From positions 62,001 to 126,000 of the forward strand of contig NZ_QICJ01000009.1 in NCBI RefSeq assembly GCF_003201105.1: DNA of 64,000 nt, in the 5' to 3' direction. The DNA comes from Dyella sp. AtDHG13. GTDB taxonomy: Bacteria > Pseudomonadota > Gammaproteobacteria > Xanthomonadales > Rhodanobacteraceae. A program made the translations under genes and the position numbers. Below are positions 44,239 to 54,879 of the stretch, piece by piece (the stretch's first letter is position 1; every line of letters starts with the position of its first letter). The notes beneath the pieces were generated by a model. The model was not told the origin of the DNA and ran no database searches. It saw only the letters and a program-made list of their open reading frames with translations.

Positions 44239-47064
44239 TCAGAACGAAAGACGGTAGGCCAGGGTATCCATCTTGCCGTGCTCGTGCTGGGCCACGTACT
44301 GGTCCATGCCCAGCGACAGGCTGGAACGCTTGTTGATGCTCCAGTCCAGGTTCACGCCGGCATCGCCGCCATACCGCGACAGGCCGATGCCGCCCACGGG
44401 CGCCCACTGGTTGAGTACCGCGAAGCTGGCGTCGAGCACGTCGCCGCGCATGCTGAAGGCCCGCTGCCACAGCAGGTGCGCCTGCAGGCTGAAACGGCCG
44501 CCGCCCGACAGCGCCCAGCCGCGTCCCGCGCGCAAACCTGCACCGGCCTGCCAGCGTTCGATGTCCTGGCTTCCCGCCTTCAGCCCGAAGCCGTCGCCGC
44601 CGAGTTCGTTGAATCCATCGGTACGGATGTTGGCGTACTGCAGGTTCAAGTACGGGGTGACGTTCACGCCGCCCCACTGCATGCGGTAGCCGCTTTCGCC
44701 GTAGGCCACGTCATAGGTTCCGTTGGTGTTGCTGGCGACGCTTTCGACGTCGCTGCCCAGCTCGATGTGGCGGCGCATGTCTTCGCGATACGTGCCCATG
44801 CCGAGCCGCCCCATCGCATACCACTGGTTCTGCACGATGCCGCCGTAGAGCGTGCCTTCGACCGCGCGACTGCGTCCCTGGTCGGCGAATTCGTCCAGAC
44901 GTCCAAGATCTTGGCTCTGGCTCACGGCGAAACCCATCACGCCATTGATGCCGAGGCGGCGATCCTGGCCGACCATCCAGCCGCTCAGGTCGTAGCCCAC
45001 GTCGCTGTAGCCGCTGTGATTGAGGCTGCCGTAGCTGCCCAGGGTGCGGGTCCAGCCGCCGGTGGCGTACACGTCGCCCAGCTGGTCGAAGCGCTGGGAC
45101 AAGGCACGCGTGCCGGCGTCCATCGCATCGAAGGTCATCGCGGCACTCGCGGCGAGCAACTGGCCCGACAGCGAACTCAACGACTGCTGCAAGGCAGCGG
45201 TCGTCGCCGTCTGCTGCAGGTTGGCCGCACCCTGGATGAAGGAGGTCGGCAACGGACCGCCGGTGACTGTCGTGCCCGAATTCACCTGCGCGTTGATCTG
45301 GCTGAAGGCGCCATCGATGCGCTGCGCCGCGCCGAACGACGCCGGCGTGTAGGTCATGCCGGTGACGGCGGACGCCTGCACCTGGCTCACGTTCAACCAC
45401 GCCTCCGTGGCGTTGTAGTTGAGCGAAGCCGTGAGCAGCACGCCGGTCGCGGCGTTCAGTGCGGAGAACGTACCCGAGAGGCCACCGTTCGCCGTCAGCA
45501 CGTCCGTATGCGCATTCGCCTGATAACCCTGGTTGATGCCGGTGATGTACAGGTCGCCACCGGACAGCGTGGCGGTGCCGTTCACCCGCAGCGACGACCC
45601 CAGCGATACCGCCAGGCGTCCCGCGCCCTGCTGGAGGTAATTGCCGCCCACCGTGACGTTGGAGCTGCCCACGGCGAGCACGCCGGCATTGGTCACCGAG
45701 CCACCGACGGATGGTGTTCCACTCAGCACGCCCTGCGCACCGATGCTGACGCTCGACGCCAGCGATGCGGCCACCAGCATGCCGCCCTGCACCTGGGTCA
45801 AGCCGGTATAGCTGGACGGCTGCGTGAGGGTGAGCGTGCCGGTGCCCTGCTTGATCAGGCCGCCCGCGCCGGAAATCGGATTGTTCCAGCTCGAGCTGCC
45901 GCTGAAGTTCACCGTGACGTCGCCCCAGTTGAACTGCGCGGGGCCATTCACGGCCTTGCCCACGTCCAGCTCGCCGTAGCCGTAGGTGGCGTTCGGCTGC
46001 GAGCCGCCGAGCGGATCGGCCGTGCCCAGCAGGGTCTGCCGCACCAGGTCGTTGCTGAAGTACGGATAGGCCTGCCACACCAGGGCCGCCGCACCGGACA
46101 CCTGCGGCGCCGCCAGCGAAGTGCCTTCGACGATCCAGTACGATTCGTTGCTGGTGCTGGTGTCGCTCTTGCCGCTCACGATCACGTCGCCCGGCGCCGC
46201 CAGGCAGTAGTTCATCGCGATGCCGCACTTGTTGGAATAGCTGTCCAACTGCGTCGGGTTGTTGCTGTTGATCGCCACCACCGTCAGCCAGCCCTTCTGC
46301 AGATCGGGCGCCAGGCTCGGCAGGGCCGCGATCGTGCTCGGGTTGGCCTGCGAATCGTTACCCGCGGCGAACACCACCAGGCCGCCCCAGCTGTTGATGA
46401 AGGGGCTGTAGGCGTTGTCGAAGGCCTGCGTGGTCGCGGTGTCGGTCGCGCTCCAGCTGATGCCACCCCAGGAGTTGTTCATCACCTTCACGCCGTTGGC
46501 GATCAGGTCCGCATTGACCTGCTCGAGCGGCACGGCGTCGGAGCCCGTCACCGGCGATGCTGGCGTGGTGCCGTTATCGTCCGGCGCGTTGTCGTCGATG
46601 ATGCGCGCCGACACGATGCTCGCGCCCGTGGCGATGCCGCCGGCGAACTGTCCGAACGGCTTGCCCGCCGCGATCTCCGCCACATAGGTGCCGTGGCCAT
46701 TGACGTCATCGATCTTCAGGTTATTGGTGCTGGGATCGACGTAGGTCAGTTCCCTGATCACGCGCCCGGCCAGCGCGGGATGCGTGGACATCACGCCGGT
46801 GTCGACGACGCCGATGGTGACGCCCGCGCCGGTGTAGCCGGCGTTGTGCGCGGCATAGGTGTTGGTCAGGCCCAGCTGCGCATCGATGGGCGGCTGCGGC
46901 ACCGAGGATGACGGCGGCGGGGCCGGCGGTGGCGCCGGCGGCGGTGTCGAAGCGGTGGGCCGGGTGTTGCCACCGCCGCCACCACCGCACGCGGCCAGCC
47001 CCAGCGCCAGCCACACCAGCACCGCTCCCCGGCGGTAGCGCAACCCGTGCATCACCGTAGTCAT
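44239..47064 (-). CDS. NalP-like lipoprotein subtilase autotransporter (copy 2)
   Basis: A 941-residue paralogue of the preceding gene with the same architecture. The lipid Cys is C26 (LGLAAC), the Pro-rich linker is shorter, the subtilase triad is D88, H124 and S316 with oxyanion N235, and the same beta-helix-type passenger and C-terminal barrel (DTLAYRLSF) follow. The proteins agree closely in the protease core (MNNSWGGI, SYSNkCGiAMNYCLAAPG, LAAPQVSGAAALVWQA.PYF) and barrel. They diverge most in the linker, a loop around residues 160-180 and parts of the passenger. The two genes are 183 bases apart on the same strand. Longer in-frame upstream sequence lacks a ribosome-binding site, so 47064 is preferred; an ATG 12 bases further in is possible. 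Confidence 0.92.
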   Translation of the reverse strand: MTTVMHGLRYRRGAVLVWLALGLAACGGGGGGNTRPTASTPPPAPPPAPPPSSSVPQPPIDAQLGLTNTYAAHNAGYTGAGVTIGVVDTGVMSTHPALAGRVIRELTYVDPSTNNLKIDDVNGHGTYVAEIAAGKPFGQFAGGIATGASIVSARIIDDNAPDDNGTTPASPVTGSDAVPLEQVNADLIANGVKVMNNSWGGISWSATDTATTQAFDNAYSPFINSWGGLVVFAAGNDSQANPSTIAALPSLAPDLQKGWLTVVAINSNNPTQLDSYSNKCGIAMNYCLAAPGDVIVSGKSDTSTSNESYWIVEGTSLAAPQVSGAAALVWQAYPYFSNDLVRQTLLGTADPLGGSQPNATYGYGELDVGKAVNGPAQFNWGDVTVNFSGSSSWNNPISGAGGLIKQGTGTLTLTQPSSYTGLTQVQGGMLVAASLASSVSIGAQGVLSGTPSVGGSVTNAGVLAVGSSNVTVGGNYLQQGAGRLAVSLGSSLRVNGTATLSGGDLYITGINQGYQANAHTDVLTANGGLSGTFSALNAATGVLLTASLNYNATEAWLNVSQVQASAVTGMTYTPASFGAAQRIDGAFSQINAQVNSGTTVTGGPLPTSFIQGAANLQQTATTAALQQSLSSLSGQLLAASAAMTFDAMDAGTRALSQRFDQLGDVYATGGWTRTLGSYGSLNHSGYSDVGYDLSGWMVGQDRRLGINGVMGFAVSQSQDLGRLDEFADQGRSRAVEGTLYGGIVQNQWYAMGRLGMGTYREDMRRHIELGSDVESVASNTNGTYDVAYGESGYRMQWGGVNVTPYLNLQYANIRTDGFNELGGDGFGLKAGSQDIERWQAGAGLRAGRGWALSGGGRFSLQAHLLWQRAFSMRGDVLDASFAVLNQWAPVGGIGLSRYGGDAGVNLDWSINKRSSLSLGMDQYVAQHEHGKMDTLAYRLSF

Positions 47065-47283
47065 AAAGGCCCCCGCCCCGTGTGTACCCCATGAAGGCCG
47101 ATGAACCGGCCCCTTAAAAACGTGCCCAGCGACACCATATTTGCACAACGAAATCGCAACTAAATACCGCGAGAATCCCGTAGCCATCGCAAATGCGGCC
47201 GGTTTGCCCCGGTCAACGACGGGCTGCGATAATCGACAGACTCAACCGGGGCATTGCCCCATCAAGTACTTGCGGAGATCTCC

Positions 47284-48465
47284 ATGTCGGACGTCAGCGT
47301 TGTCATCGCCGGTGCCAAGCGCACTGCCATTGGCTCCTTCCTCGGCCAGTTCACCGGCGTACCCACCCCCACGCTGGGTGCCACCGCCATTCGCGCCGCC
47401 CTGGAGCAGTCCGGCCTGGCTCCCGCCGATGTCAGCGAAGTCATCATGGGTTGCGTGCTGCCGGCCAACCTCGGCCAGGCCCCCGCCCGCCAGGCCTCGC
47501 TCGGCGCCGGCCTGCCGCCCGCCGCCGGCTGCACCACCGTCAACAAGGTGTGCGGTTCGGGCATGAAGGCCATCATGCTGGGCCATGACCTGATCAAGGC
47601 CGGCTCGGCCGCGGTGGTGGTGGCAGGCGGCATGGAGTCGATGACCAACGCGCCGCACATGGTCAATGCGCGCACGGGAATCCGCTACGGCGACGGCACG
47701 CTGGTCGACCACATGGCGTGGGACGGCCTGACCAACCCGTACGACGGCAAGGCCATGGGCGTGTTCGGCGAGCAGTGCGCCGACAAGTACCACTTCACCC
47801 GCGAGGAGCAGGACAAGTTCTCCACCGAATCGGTCGAGCGCGCCAAGGCCGCGCAGGCATCCGGCGCCTTCGCCGACGAAATCGTTCCCGTCACCGTGGC
47901 CAGCCGCAAGGGCGAGGTCAAGGTGGATACCGACGAGCAGCCGGGCCGCTCGGACGTCAGCAAGATCCCGACGCTGAAGCCGGCCTTCCGCAAGGAGAAC
48001 GGCACCATCACCGCCGCCAGCTCCTCCAGCATTTCCGACGGCGCCGCCGCCGTGGTGCTGCTGTCGGCGGACGACGCCAAGGCCCGTGGCCTTAAGCCCC
48101 TCGCCCGCATCGTTGCCCACGCCACCCATTCGCAGGAACCGGAATGGTTCACCACCGCACCTGTGGGCGCCCTGCACAAGGTGCTGGAAAAGGCCGGCTG
48201 GAAGACCAGCGACGTGGACCTGTTCGAGGTCAACGAAGCCTTCGCCGTGGTCGCCATGGCCGCCATGCGCGAGCTGGACATCCCGCGCGACAAGATCAAC
48301 GTCAACGGCGGCGCCTGCGCCCTGGGCCATCCCATCGGCGCCAGCGGTGCCCGCCTGGTGGTCACGCTGCTCAACGCACTGAAGACCCGTGGCCTCAAGC
48401 GCGGCGTGGCGTCGCTGTGCATCGGCGGCGGCGAAGCCACTGCCGTCGCGGTGGAACTGCTGTAA
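47284..48465 (+). CDS. Acetyl-CoA C-acetyltransferase (thiolase)
   Basis: A 393-residue thiolase with the complete catalytic set: nucleophile C90 (NKVCGSGMKA), H349 (ALGHPIGASGAR) and C379 (SLCIGGGEA). The length and motifs match biosynthetic/degradative acetoacetyl-CoA thiolases. It would cleave acetoacetyl-CoA, an end product of leucine breakdown, or condense acetyl-CoA. GGAGAT seven bases before the ATG at 47284 sets the start. It reads divergently from the autotransporter pair. Confidence 0.93.
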   Translation: MSDVSVVIAGAKRTAIGSFLGQFTGVPTPTLGATAIRAALEQSGLAPADVSEVIMGCVLPANLGQAPARQASLGAGLPPAAGCTTVNKVCGSGMKAIMLGHDLIKAGSAAVVVAGGMESMTNAPHMVNARTGIRYGDGTLVDHMAWDGLTNPYDGKAMGVFGEQCADKYHFTREEQDKFSTESVERAKAAQASGAFADEIVPVTVASRKGEVKVDTDEQPGRSDVSKIPTLKPAFRKENGTITAASSSSISDGAAAVVLLSADDAKARGLKPLARIVAHATHSQEPEWFTTAPVGALHKVLEKAGWKTSDVDLFEVNEAFAVVAMAAMRELDIPRDKINVNGGACALGHPIGASGARLVVTLLNALKTRGLKRGVASLCIGGGEATAVAVELL

Positions 48466-48476
48466 GGTGGCACGAC

Positions 48477-48500
48477 CGGCGGCCGGCCATCCGGCCGCCG
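48477..48500 (+). terminator. Hairpin after thiolase gene
   Basis: CGGCGGCCGG-CCAT-CCGGCCGCCG forms a perfect ten-base GC stem 12 bases past the thiolase stop. No U-run follows, so it may be an RNA-stabilising 3' structure rather than an intrinsic terminator. Confidence 0.45.
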
Positions 48501-48614
48501 ATGAAAGCGGGGTTAACCCGTTTTCGCCGCTTTACATAAATAGGTGGCGCAATTTCCGCGAAAGCGCTATTAATACGCCCGCCAAACGGCATTCCACGGC
48601 AAAGGAGATTCAAC

Positions 48615-48887
48615 ATGAAGTTCACGCGTACCCTTCTCGCCTCTGCGCTCGTCGCGCTGCTGGCGGCTTGCAGCAACGGCGCGCAGGATTCCGCGCAGGA
48701 CGCTCAGAAGTCGGCTGACCAGACTCAGCAGGCTGCTGATCAGGCCCAGAAGGCTGCTGCTGCTCCGGCAGAGCAGGCTCCGGCCGCTGCCCCGGCCTCG
48801 ACCGCTGCCGCTCCGGCCGAACAGCCGGCGCCGACCCCGGCTTCGACCGCTGCTGCTCCGGCTGCTGCCTCGACCGCTGGTCACTAA
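48615..48887 (+). CDS. Small Ala/Gln/Pro-rich lipoprotein
   Basis: A 90-residue predicted lipoprotein. The signal KFTRTLLASALVALLAAC gives lipidated C19. Residues 24-50 are an Ala/Gln/Asp heptad-like stretch (QDSAQDAQKSADQTQQAADQ) that could form a helix, followed by Ala-Pro-Ser-Thr repeats (APAEQAPAAAP, ASTAAAPAEQPAP). The codons of the repeats are nearly identical, a sign of slippage-driven expansion. AAAGGAG is seven bases before the ATG and TATTAAT about 40 bases upstream may be the -10. No family is recognised beyond general resemblance to small entericidin/Lpp-like envelope lipoproteins. Confidence 0.8.
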   Translation: MKFTRTLLASALVALLAACSNGAQDSAQDAQKSADQTQQAADQAQKAAAAPAEQAPAAAPASTAAAPAEQPAPTPASTAAAPAAASTAGH

Positions 48888-48907
48888 GTACACTCGTGTA
48901 CTTCAAG

Positions 48908-48937
48908 AAACCGGCCGCCATTGGCGGCCGGTTTTTT
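48908..48937 (+). terminator. Intrinsic terminator, first unit of tandem array
   Basis: AAACCGGCCGCC-ATT-GGCGGCCGGTTT followed by TTTT. It is a perfect 12-base stem with a three-base loop, 20 bases past the lipoprotein stop, and the strongest and least degenerate member of the array that follows. Confidence 0.9.
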
Positions 48938-49097
48938 TGTGCCTATGAAAAAGCCGGGGCCGCCATCGGTGGCTGGTTTTTTTGTACCTATGAAAAACCG
49001 AGGCCGCCATTGGCGGCTTTTTTTGTACCTATGAAAAGCCGACGGCCATTGAGGCCGTTTTTTTTTGCCGTTTGAAAAGCCAGCGCCCACCATTTTT
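48908..49097 (+). repeat. Tandem array of terminator-like hairpin units
   Basis: Four or five head-to-tail copies of a unit reading roughly CCTATGAAAA-GCC-G-GGCCGCC-ATT-GGCGGC-T7-GTA. The CCTATG anchor recurs at 48942, 48987 and 49028 and a decayed one at about 49068, giving steps of 45, 41 and 40 bases. Stems decay along the array: 12 perfect pairs, then interrupted, six (GCCGCC/GGCGGC), five (CGGCC/GGCCG), and none in the last (GCGCCCACCATTTTTT). All keep the T-run on the plus strand. This reads as local duplication of a terminator. Confidence 0.8.
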
Positions 49098-49203
49098 TCG
49101 CGTCTAGGCCAAGCCCGCCCCATCGCCATGCTGCGACGCCGATTTAGCCCTGCGGCAGGGGCCGCTATCATCCGGGGCTCCCCACGAACGGCAGCCGTAG
49201 CCC

Positions 49204-50811
<1,608 letters not shown>

Positions 50812-50835
50812 CACGGGCGAATGGTGGCGCGTCGC

Positions 50836-52692
50836 CTAGCCTAGCGTCGTGGCGGTGCCGATGGGCGCGCCTTCCGTGCGATGCATGTCCAGCACGATGA
50901 TCTCGTTGTGGCCCTTGCGCAGCCACGTGGCCGGGCAATACAGGCGATGCTGGGGACCGATGCGCCAGTAGCGCCCCAGCAGTTGCCCGTTGACCCACAC
51001 GTAGCCCTTGTCCCACGCGCGCATGTCCAGATAGCAGTCGCCGGTTGCTTCCAGCGCGAAGCCGGCGCGGAAGAACAGCCCCGCCCGCGTCGGCGCGCCG
51101 CTGAGCGGCTTGAGGCCCTCCAGCCAGGCCGTTTCCAGCGGCAGGCTGTAGGCGTCCCATCCGCCCAGCGTTTGGCCGTCCAGACGGATGGCGCCGAGGA
51201 TGCCCTTGCGGTCGACCATCGCCTGGCCGTAGCCGATGTGCCCGAAGCTGTCGACCAGGATGTCGAGCGTGGCCTCATCCGATTCCGGCAGCGATAGTGG
51301 CCCCAGCGGTTGCAGCCCTGGCTTTTGCACGCGCGACAGATAACCGACGTAGCGACCACCATGGAACACCGTGGCGTAATCACGCACGTCGCCAACGTCG
51401 AGGCTGCCACTGCCGGTAGCCGCACGGCGATAGAGCACCATGCCGTGATCCTGCGCGAACAGCAGCTCATTGGCCTGCGGCCGCTCGACACGCTTGGGCG
51501 CCGGCAGGTTGTCCCACAGCGATGCCCAGGGTTCTGCCTGCAATGCCGGCAGAGAAATCACCGGCGGCGCCGGCGGCGGCTCAGGCAAGGTGGCATGCAG
51601 GTGCGCCGCGATCATGTCGCGGAAGCGGTGATATTCGGCGGTGGCGCCGCCCTGCTCGTTGATCGGTGCGCCGTAGTCGTAACTGGTGATCACCGGCTCG
51701 AACTGGCTGTAGTCGCCGTTGGCATTGGCGCCCGCGCCAAAACCGAAGTTGGTGCCGCCGTGGACCACGTAGAGATTGAACGAGCGCCCTTGCGCCAGCA
51801 GCGTGCGCAGCGTATCGGCGAACTCGCCGCGCTGGAACGCCGCGTCGCCCCAGTGCGTCAGCCAACCGGGATAACCCTCGCCCATCCATACCGGCGCTTC
51901 GCCGGCAATAAGTTGCGCTGCATTGAAGTCGGTATCGCCATCGAGACCAAGCGCCGCGCCCGGCAGATAGGTCTTTTCCTTCCGTATCTGCCCGAGGCCG
52001 TCGGAAATCGAAAAGGGGCCGTCGATGCCGCGCTCCTGCCACATCGCGCGAAGCTGCTCCAGATAGCCCAGGTCGCTGCCGAACGAGGCGTACTCATTCT
52101 CGACCTGCACCATCAGGATGGGACCGCCGCGCGAGGCCATCAGCGGAGCGATGCGCGGCGCGATGGCGTCGAGATAGCGGCTCACCGCCTGAATGTAGCG
52201 CGCATCGTGGCGGTCGCGCACGCGGATGTCCGGCGTGCGCAGCAGATACGGCGGCAGGCCGCCGAAATCCCACTCGCCGCAGATGTAGGGGCCCGGCCGC
52301 AGATACACCCACATGCCGTTCTGCGCGCAGCACTCGATGAAGCGCACGAAGTCGCGGTTGCCGCTGTGGAAATCGAACACGCCCGGCTGCGGTTCCAGCG
52401 CGTTCCACATCAGGTAGATCGCGATGGTATTCAGGCCCATCGCCTTGGCCATGCGGATGCGATGTTCCCAGTGTTCGGCCGGAATACGGATGGGGTGCAT
52501 CTCGCCGCTGCGGATCTGGAACGGTTGGCCGTCCAGAAGAAAATGTTGGCGCGACAGCGCGAACCGGTGCGGACGTCCATCCGGCTTGGGCTCGACGGCC
52601 GGCGTCGTGGGGACCGCTGCCGCGGACGCCTGCGATCCCCACGCAAGCAACGGCGTCAGTGCGGTGAGGCGAAGGAAATCCCGACGCTGCAT
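50836..52692 (-). CDS. GH35 beta-galactosidase
   Basis: A 618-residue exported glycosidase. The amino end MQRRDFLRLTALTPLLAWGSQASA is a Tat-type signal. The GH35 TIM barrel carries the acid/base E200 (QVENEYASFG) and nucleophile E272 (MGEGYPGWL), with GPYICGEWDFGGLP near 135. A C-terminal jelly-roll region (about 520-610: DMRAWDKGYVWVNGQLLGRYW) completes the family architecture. It hydrolyses terminal beta-galactose. It is the last gene of a minus-strand locus with a GH-D enzyme, a TonB receptor and sugar kinases, and converges on the carboxylase gene with 24 bases between them. Confidence 0.93.
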   Translation of the reverse strand: MQRRDFLRLTALTPLLAWGSQASAAAVPTTPAVEPKPDGRPHRFALSRQHFLLDGQPFQIRSGEMHPIRIPAEHWEHRIRMAKAMGLNTIAIYLMWNALEPQPGVFDFHSGNRDFVRFIECCAQNGMWVYLRPGPYICGEWDFGGLPPYLLRTPDIRVRDRHDARYIQAVSRYLDAIAPRIAPLMASRGGPILMVQVENEYASFGSDLGYLEQLRAMWQERGIDGPFSISDGLGQIRKEKTYLPGAALGLDGDTDFNAAQLIAGEAPVWMGEGYPGWLTHWGDAAFQRGEFADTLRTLLAQGRSFNLYVVHGGTNFGFGAGANANGDYSQFEPVITSYDYGAPINEQGGATAEYHRFRDMIAAHLHATLPEPPPAPPVISLPALQAEPWASLWDNLPAPKRVERPQANELLFAQDHGMVLYRRAATGSGSLDVGDVRDYATVFHGGRYVGYLSRVQKPGLQPLGPLSLPESDEATLDILVDSFGHIGYGQAMVDRKGILGAIRLDGQTLGGWDAYSLPLETAWLEGLKPLSGAPTRAGLFFRAGFALEATGDCYLDMRAWDKGYVWVNGQLLGRYWRIGPQHRLYCPATWLRKGHNEIIVLDMHRTEGAPIGTATTLG

Positions 52693-52763
52693 GCGTCACT
52701 CCGATAGCGGCGATCTTGCCATCCTGCCATGCCTCCCGGCGGAGGCAAGGCAGGATACGGCGA

Positions 52764-54788
52764 TCATTGCGGCGTCAGCTCCAGCGTGAGCACCTGGAAC
52801 GGCGCCAGCGTCACGGTCGAGGGCTGATCCGCATCCAGCGGCATGGCGGGCTTGCCCGCATCCTCCGCCCACGGGCTTTTCGCTACGAAACGGCGGACGG
52901 CGCCGGGCGGAAGTTCCAGCTGGCGCGACAGGTCGATCACCGCCAGCTGCGGCTTCGCGTCGGGATTGCGCAACGTGATGATGGCCTTCTTCGGCGTCCA
53001 GGAGGCCCAACCGTAGACATCCAGACGGCCGGGATCGCCACCGATCCAGTGCGTGTCCCGCAGCACGTCCGCATTGCCGCGGGACCAGCGCGCCGCTTCG
53101 GCCAGCACGTCCCAGTCCTGCGTGGTGAGCAGGTCGGGCGTGATGTACATCTCCTGCAGTTGCGTGCCCGTACCGAAGTACGAGCGCACTTCGTTGGCGA
53201 AATCGTGGCCGGGGTCGGCGTTGAGGCGGCGGTTCTCCTTCGCGTAGATGATGCCGTGGAGCATCAGCGAGTTGAGCGGATACAGCGGGCCCTTCTCCAC
53301 GATGTTGTGGTAGGTCTCGCGGTCGCGGTAGGTGATCCAGCGTTCGCGTTTCGTGCCCACGCCGGCCAGGTCGTCGTCTTCACCGTCGCGCCAGATGGAA
53401 TCGGCGTAGCGCAGCCAGAACGGCGAGGCCATGGTGCCGGTGGTGAGGTTGATATAGAGATCCGGCTTGGCCACGCGCAGGTCGTCGATCAGCTGGATCG
53501 CCGCGTCGAAATCGCTGCTGAAGCGGCTGCCCGGAAACACCTTGTCCGCATTGCCGGTGCCATCGAACTTGAACTGGTTGATGCCGTCGTTCTTCACCAG
53601 ATCCATCACGGCGTCGTGGAAGCGCTGGTAATACTTGGGCCCGGAAAGCGCCAGGCCGCCGTCGATGATCTCGTAGCCGGCAGCTTGCCCGTTCTTCACG
53701 CGCTCCTCCTTGGGCTTGCCGTAGCCGCCCCACGGTGACAGCCACATGCCGGGCGCCGCGCCGTACTTGGCCGCGGCGTCGCGCAGCGGCAGGAAGCCGT
53801 GCGGAAAGTCCTTGCTGAAATGCCAGCTGCCGCTGCGGTCGTCCCAGCCGTCATCGAACAGATAGGAATCGAGCGTGACGCCGCGCTTGACCTTCAGCTC
53901 CTCGCCGAAGGTGTGGATGCGGTCCAGCGCCTGCGCCTCGGTGTACGGCGTGAAGTAACCGATGTCGTACCACGAGTTGTAATGCAGGAAGGTGCGGTAG
54001 GGGTGCGCACGCTCACGTTCCACATAGGCGAGGAAATCGCGGCGCAATTGATTGTCGTGGGTGATGCCGGCCACGGCCGAGTACGTGATCGACTGCCCCT
54101 TGGGCAGCGGCAGGCCGCGGTCGATCCAGAGCTTGACCTGCTTGCGGTAGGTTTCACTGGACGACAGCGGATGTTCGAAACCGAAGTAGTCATGCCCCGC
54201 CACCACTGGCGAACCCGGCACCGTGCCCACCACCTGCGCGTCGGTGACTTGCGTGCGCAGCAGGCTCACCTTGCTGATGTTCTCGTCCTGCTTGAGTGCG
54301 GTGATCGTCACTACGGCGCGCAGATAATCGGAGCCCTCGCGCTGCACCCACTGCCAGTCGATGCGGAAGCGGCCGTCCGCATCGCCGAAGCTGGCCGCCA
54401 CGGCCTCGCCCGGCACGCGCTCGGCCAGGCGCGAGGCCTTGGGATTGGCCTTCAGGTGGACGGCCTTGGGCGATGAAAGCAGCTTGAGCTGCCCCATGCC
54501 CAGCTGGGTGCCGTCCGCCATGCTCAGTTCCACCGGCGCGCTCACCGGCATGTCCTGGTGGTTGGGCAAGTCTTCCAGCACCAGGTTGGATAACGTGCCG
54601 TCGCTGATCTTCCAGCGGGCGACGATGCTGTCGTTGCCGAACTGGTAGCCGTCGCCCTGCTTCGAAAAGACTGCGTCATGCCCGCCCGCCAGCGCGCTCG
54701 ATGCGCTGGCCACGAACATGCACGCCAGCCACGCCTGCCCTGCCTTCTTCGTCCGCCGCCGCATGCGGCGTTCCACTGCTGCTGTCAT
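52764..54788 (-). CDS. GH-D clan glycosidase (alpha-galactosidase-type), secreted
   Basis: A 674-residue exported enzyme. The signal peptide covers about residues 1-34 (WLACMFVASASSALAGG). An N-terminal beta-sandwich (about 40-240) is followed by a TIM barrel with the clan motif LFDDGWDD (D312-D313) and a probable nucleophile D409 in FKFDGTG, as in GH27/GH36. WRDGEDDD further on is a candidate acid/base region, and a small C-terminal sandwich follows. Proteins like this are sometimes named 'enterotoxin' in databases, a label the catalytic motifs do not support. The likely substrate is a terminal alpha-galactoside or alpha-N-acetylgalactosaminide, given the AgaS-type pathway beside it. Confidence 0.82.
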   Translation of the reverse strand: MTAAVERRMRRRTKKAGQAWLACMFVASASSALAGGHDAVFSKQGDGYQFGNDSIVARWKISDGTLSNLVLEDLPNHQDMPVSAPVELSMADGTQLGMGQLKLLSSPKAVHLKANPKASRLAERVPGEAVAASFGDADGRFRIDWQWVQREGSDYLRAVVTITALKQDENISKVSLLRTQVTDAQVVGTVPGSPVVAGHDYFGFEHPLSSSETYRKQVKLWIDRGLPLPKGQSITYSAVAGITHDNQLRRDFLAYVERERAHPYRTFLHYNSWYDIGYFTPYTEAQALDRIHTFGEELKVKRGVTLDSYLFDDGWDDRSGSWHFSKDFPHGFLPLRDAAAKYGAAPGMWLSPWGGYGKPKEERVKNGQAAGYEIIDGGLALSGPKYYQRFHDAVMDLVKNDGINQFKFDGTGNADKVFPGSRFSSDFDAAIQLIDDLRVAKPDLYINLTTGTMASPFWLRYADSIWRDGEDDDLAGVGTKRERWITYRDRETYHNIVEKGPLYPLNSLMLHGIIYAKENRRLNADPGHDFANEVRSYFGTGTQLQEMYITPDLLTTQDWDVLAEAARWSRGNADVLRDTHWIGGDPGRLDVYGWASWTPKKAIITLRNPDAKPQLAVIDLSRQLELPPGAVRRFVAKSPWAEDAGKPAMPLDADQPSTVTLAPFQVLTLELTPQ

Positions 54789-54879
54789 CTTGATACCTCG
54801 GATTCATGCCGGACGAGGATGCCTCATCCAGCCACAAGGCCGCGGCAAGCACCGCGGCCCGCGCTTGGGTCAGGTCCGC

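Larger units (their letters stand above)
48888..49203. other. 316-base gene-free gap holding the terminator array
   Basis: Up to about 49097 it is the tandem hairpin array. From 49098 to 49203 it is ordinary GC-rich sequence that must contain the carboxylase promoter. GGGGCTCC and GCAGCC precede the carboxylase ATG without a strong Shine-Dalgarno match. No gene is seen. Confidence 0.7.

Noticed and set aside
44209-46911. Antisense frame of about 900 codons opposite the second autotransporter
   Set aside because: Same shadow composition, and the subtilase/barrel protein on the minus strand explains the sequence. A similar antisense frame occurs opposite the first copy, as expected for paralogues.
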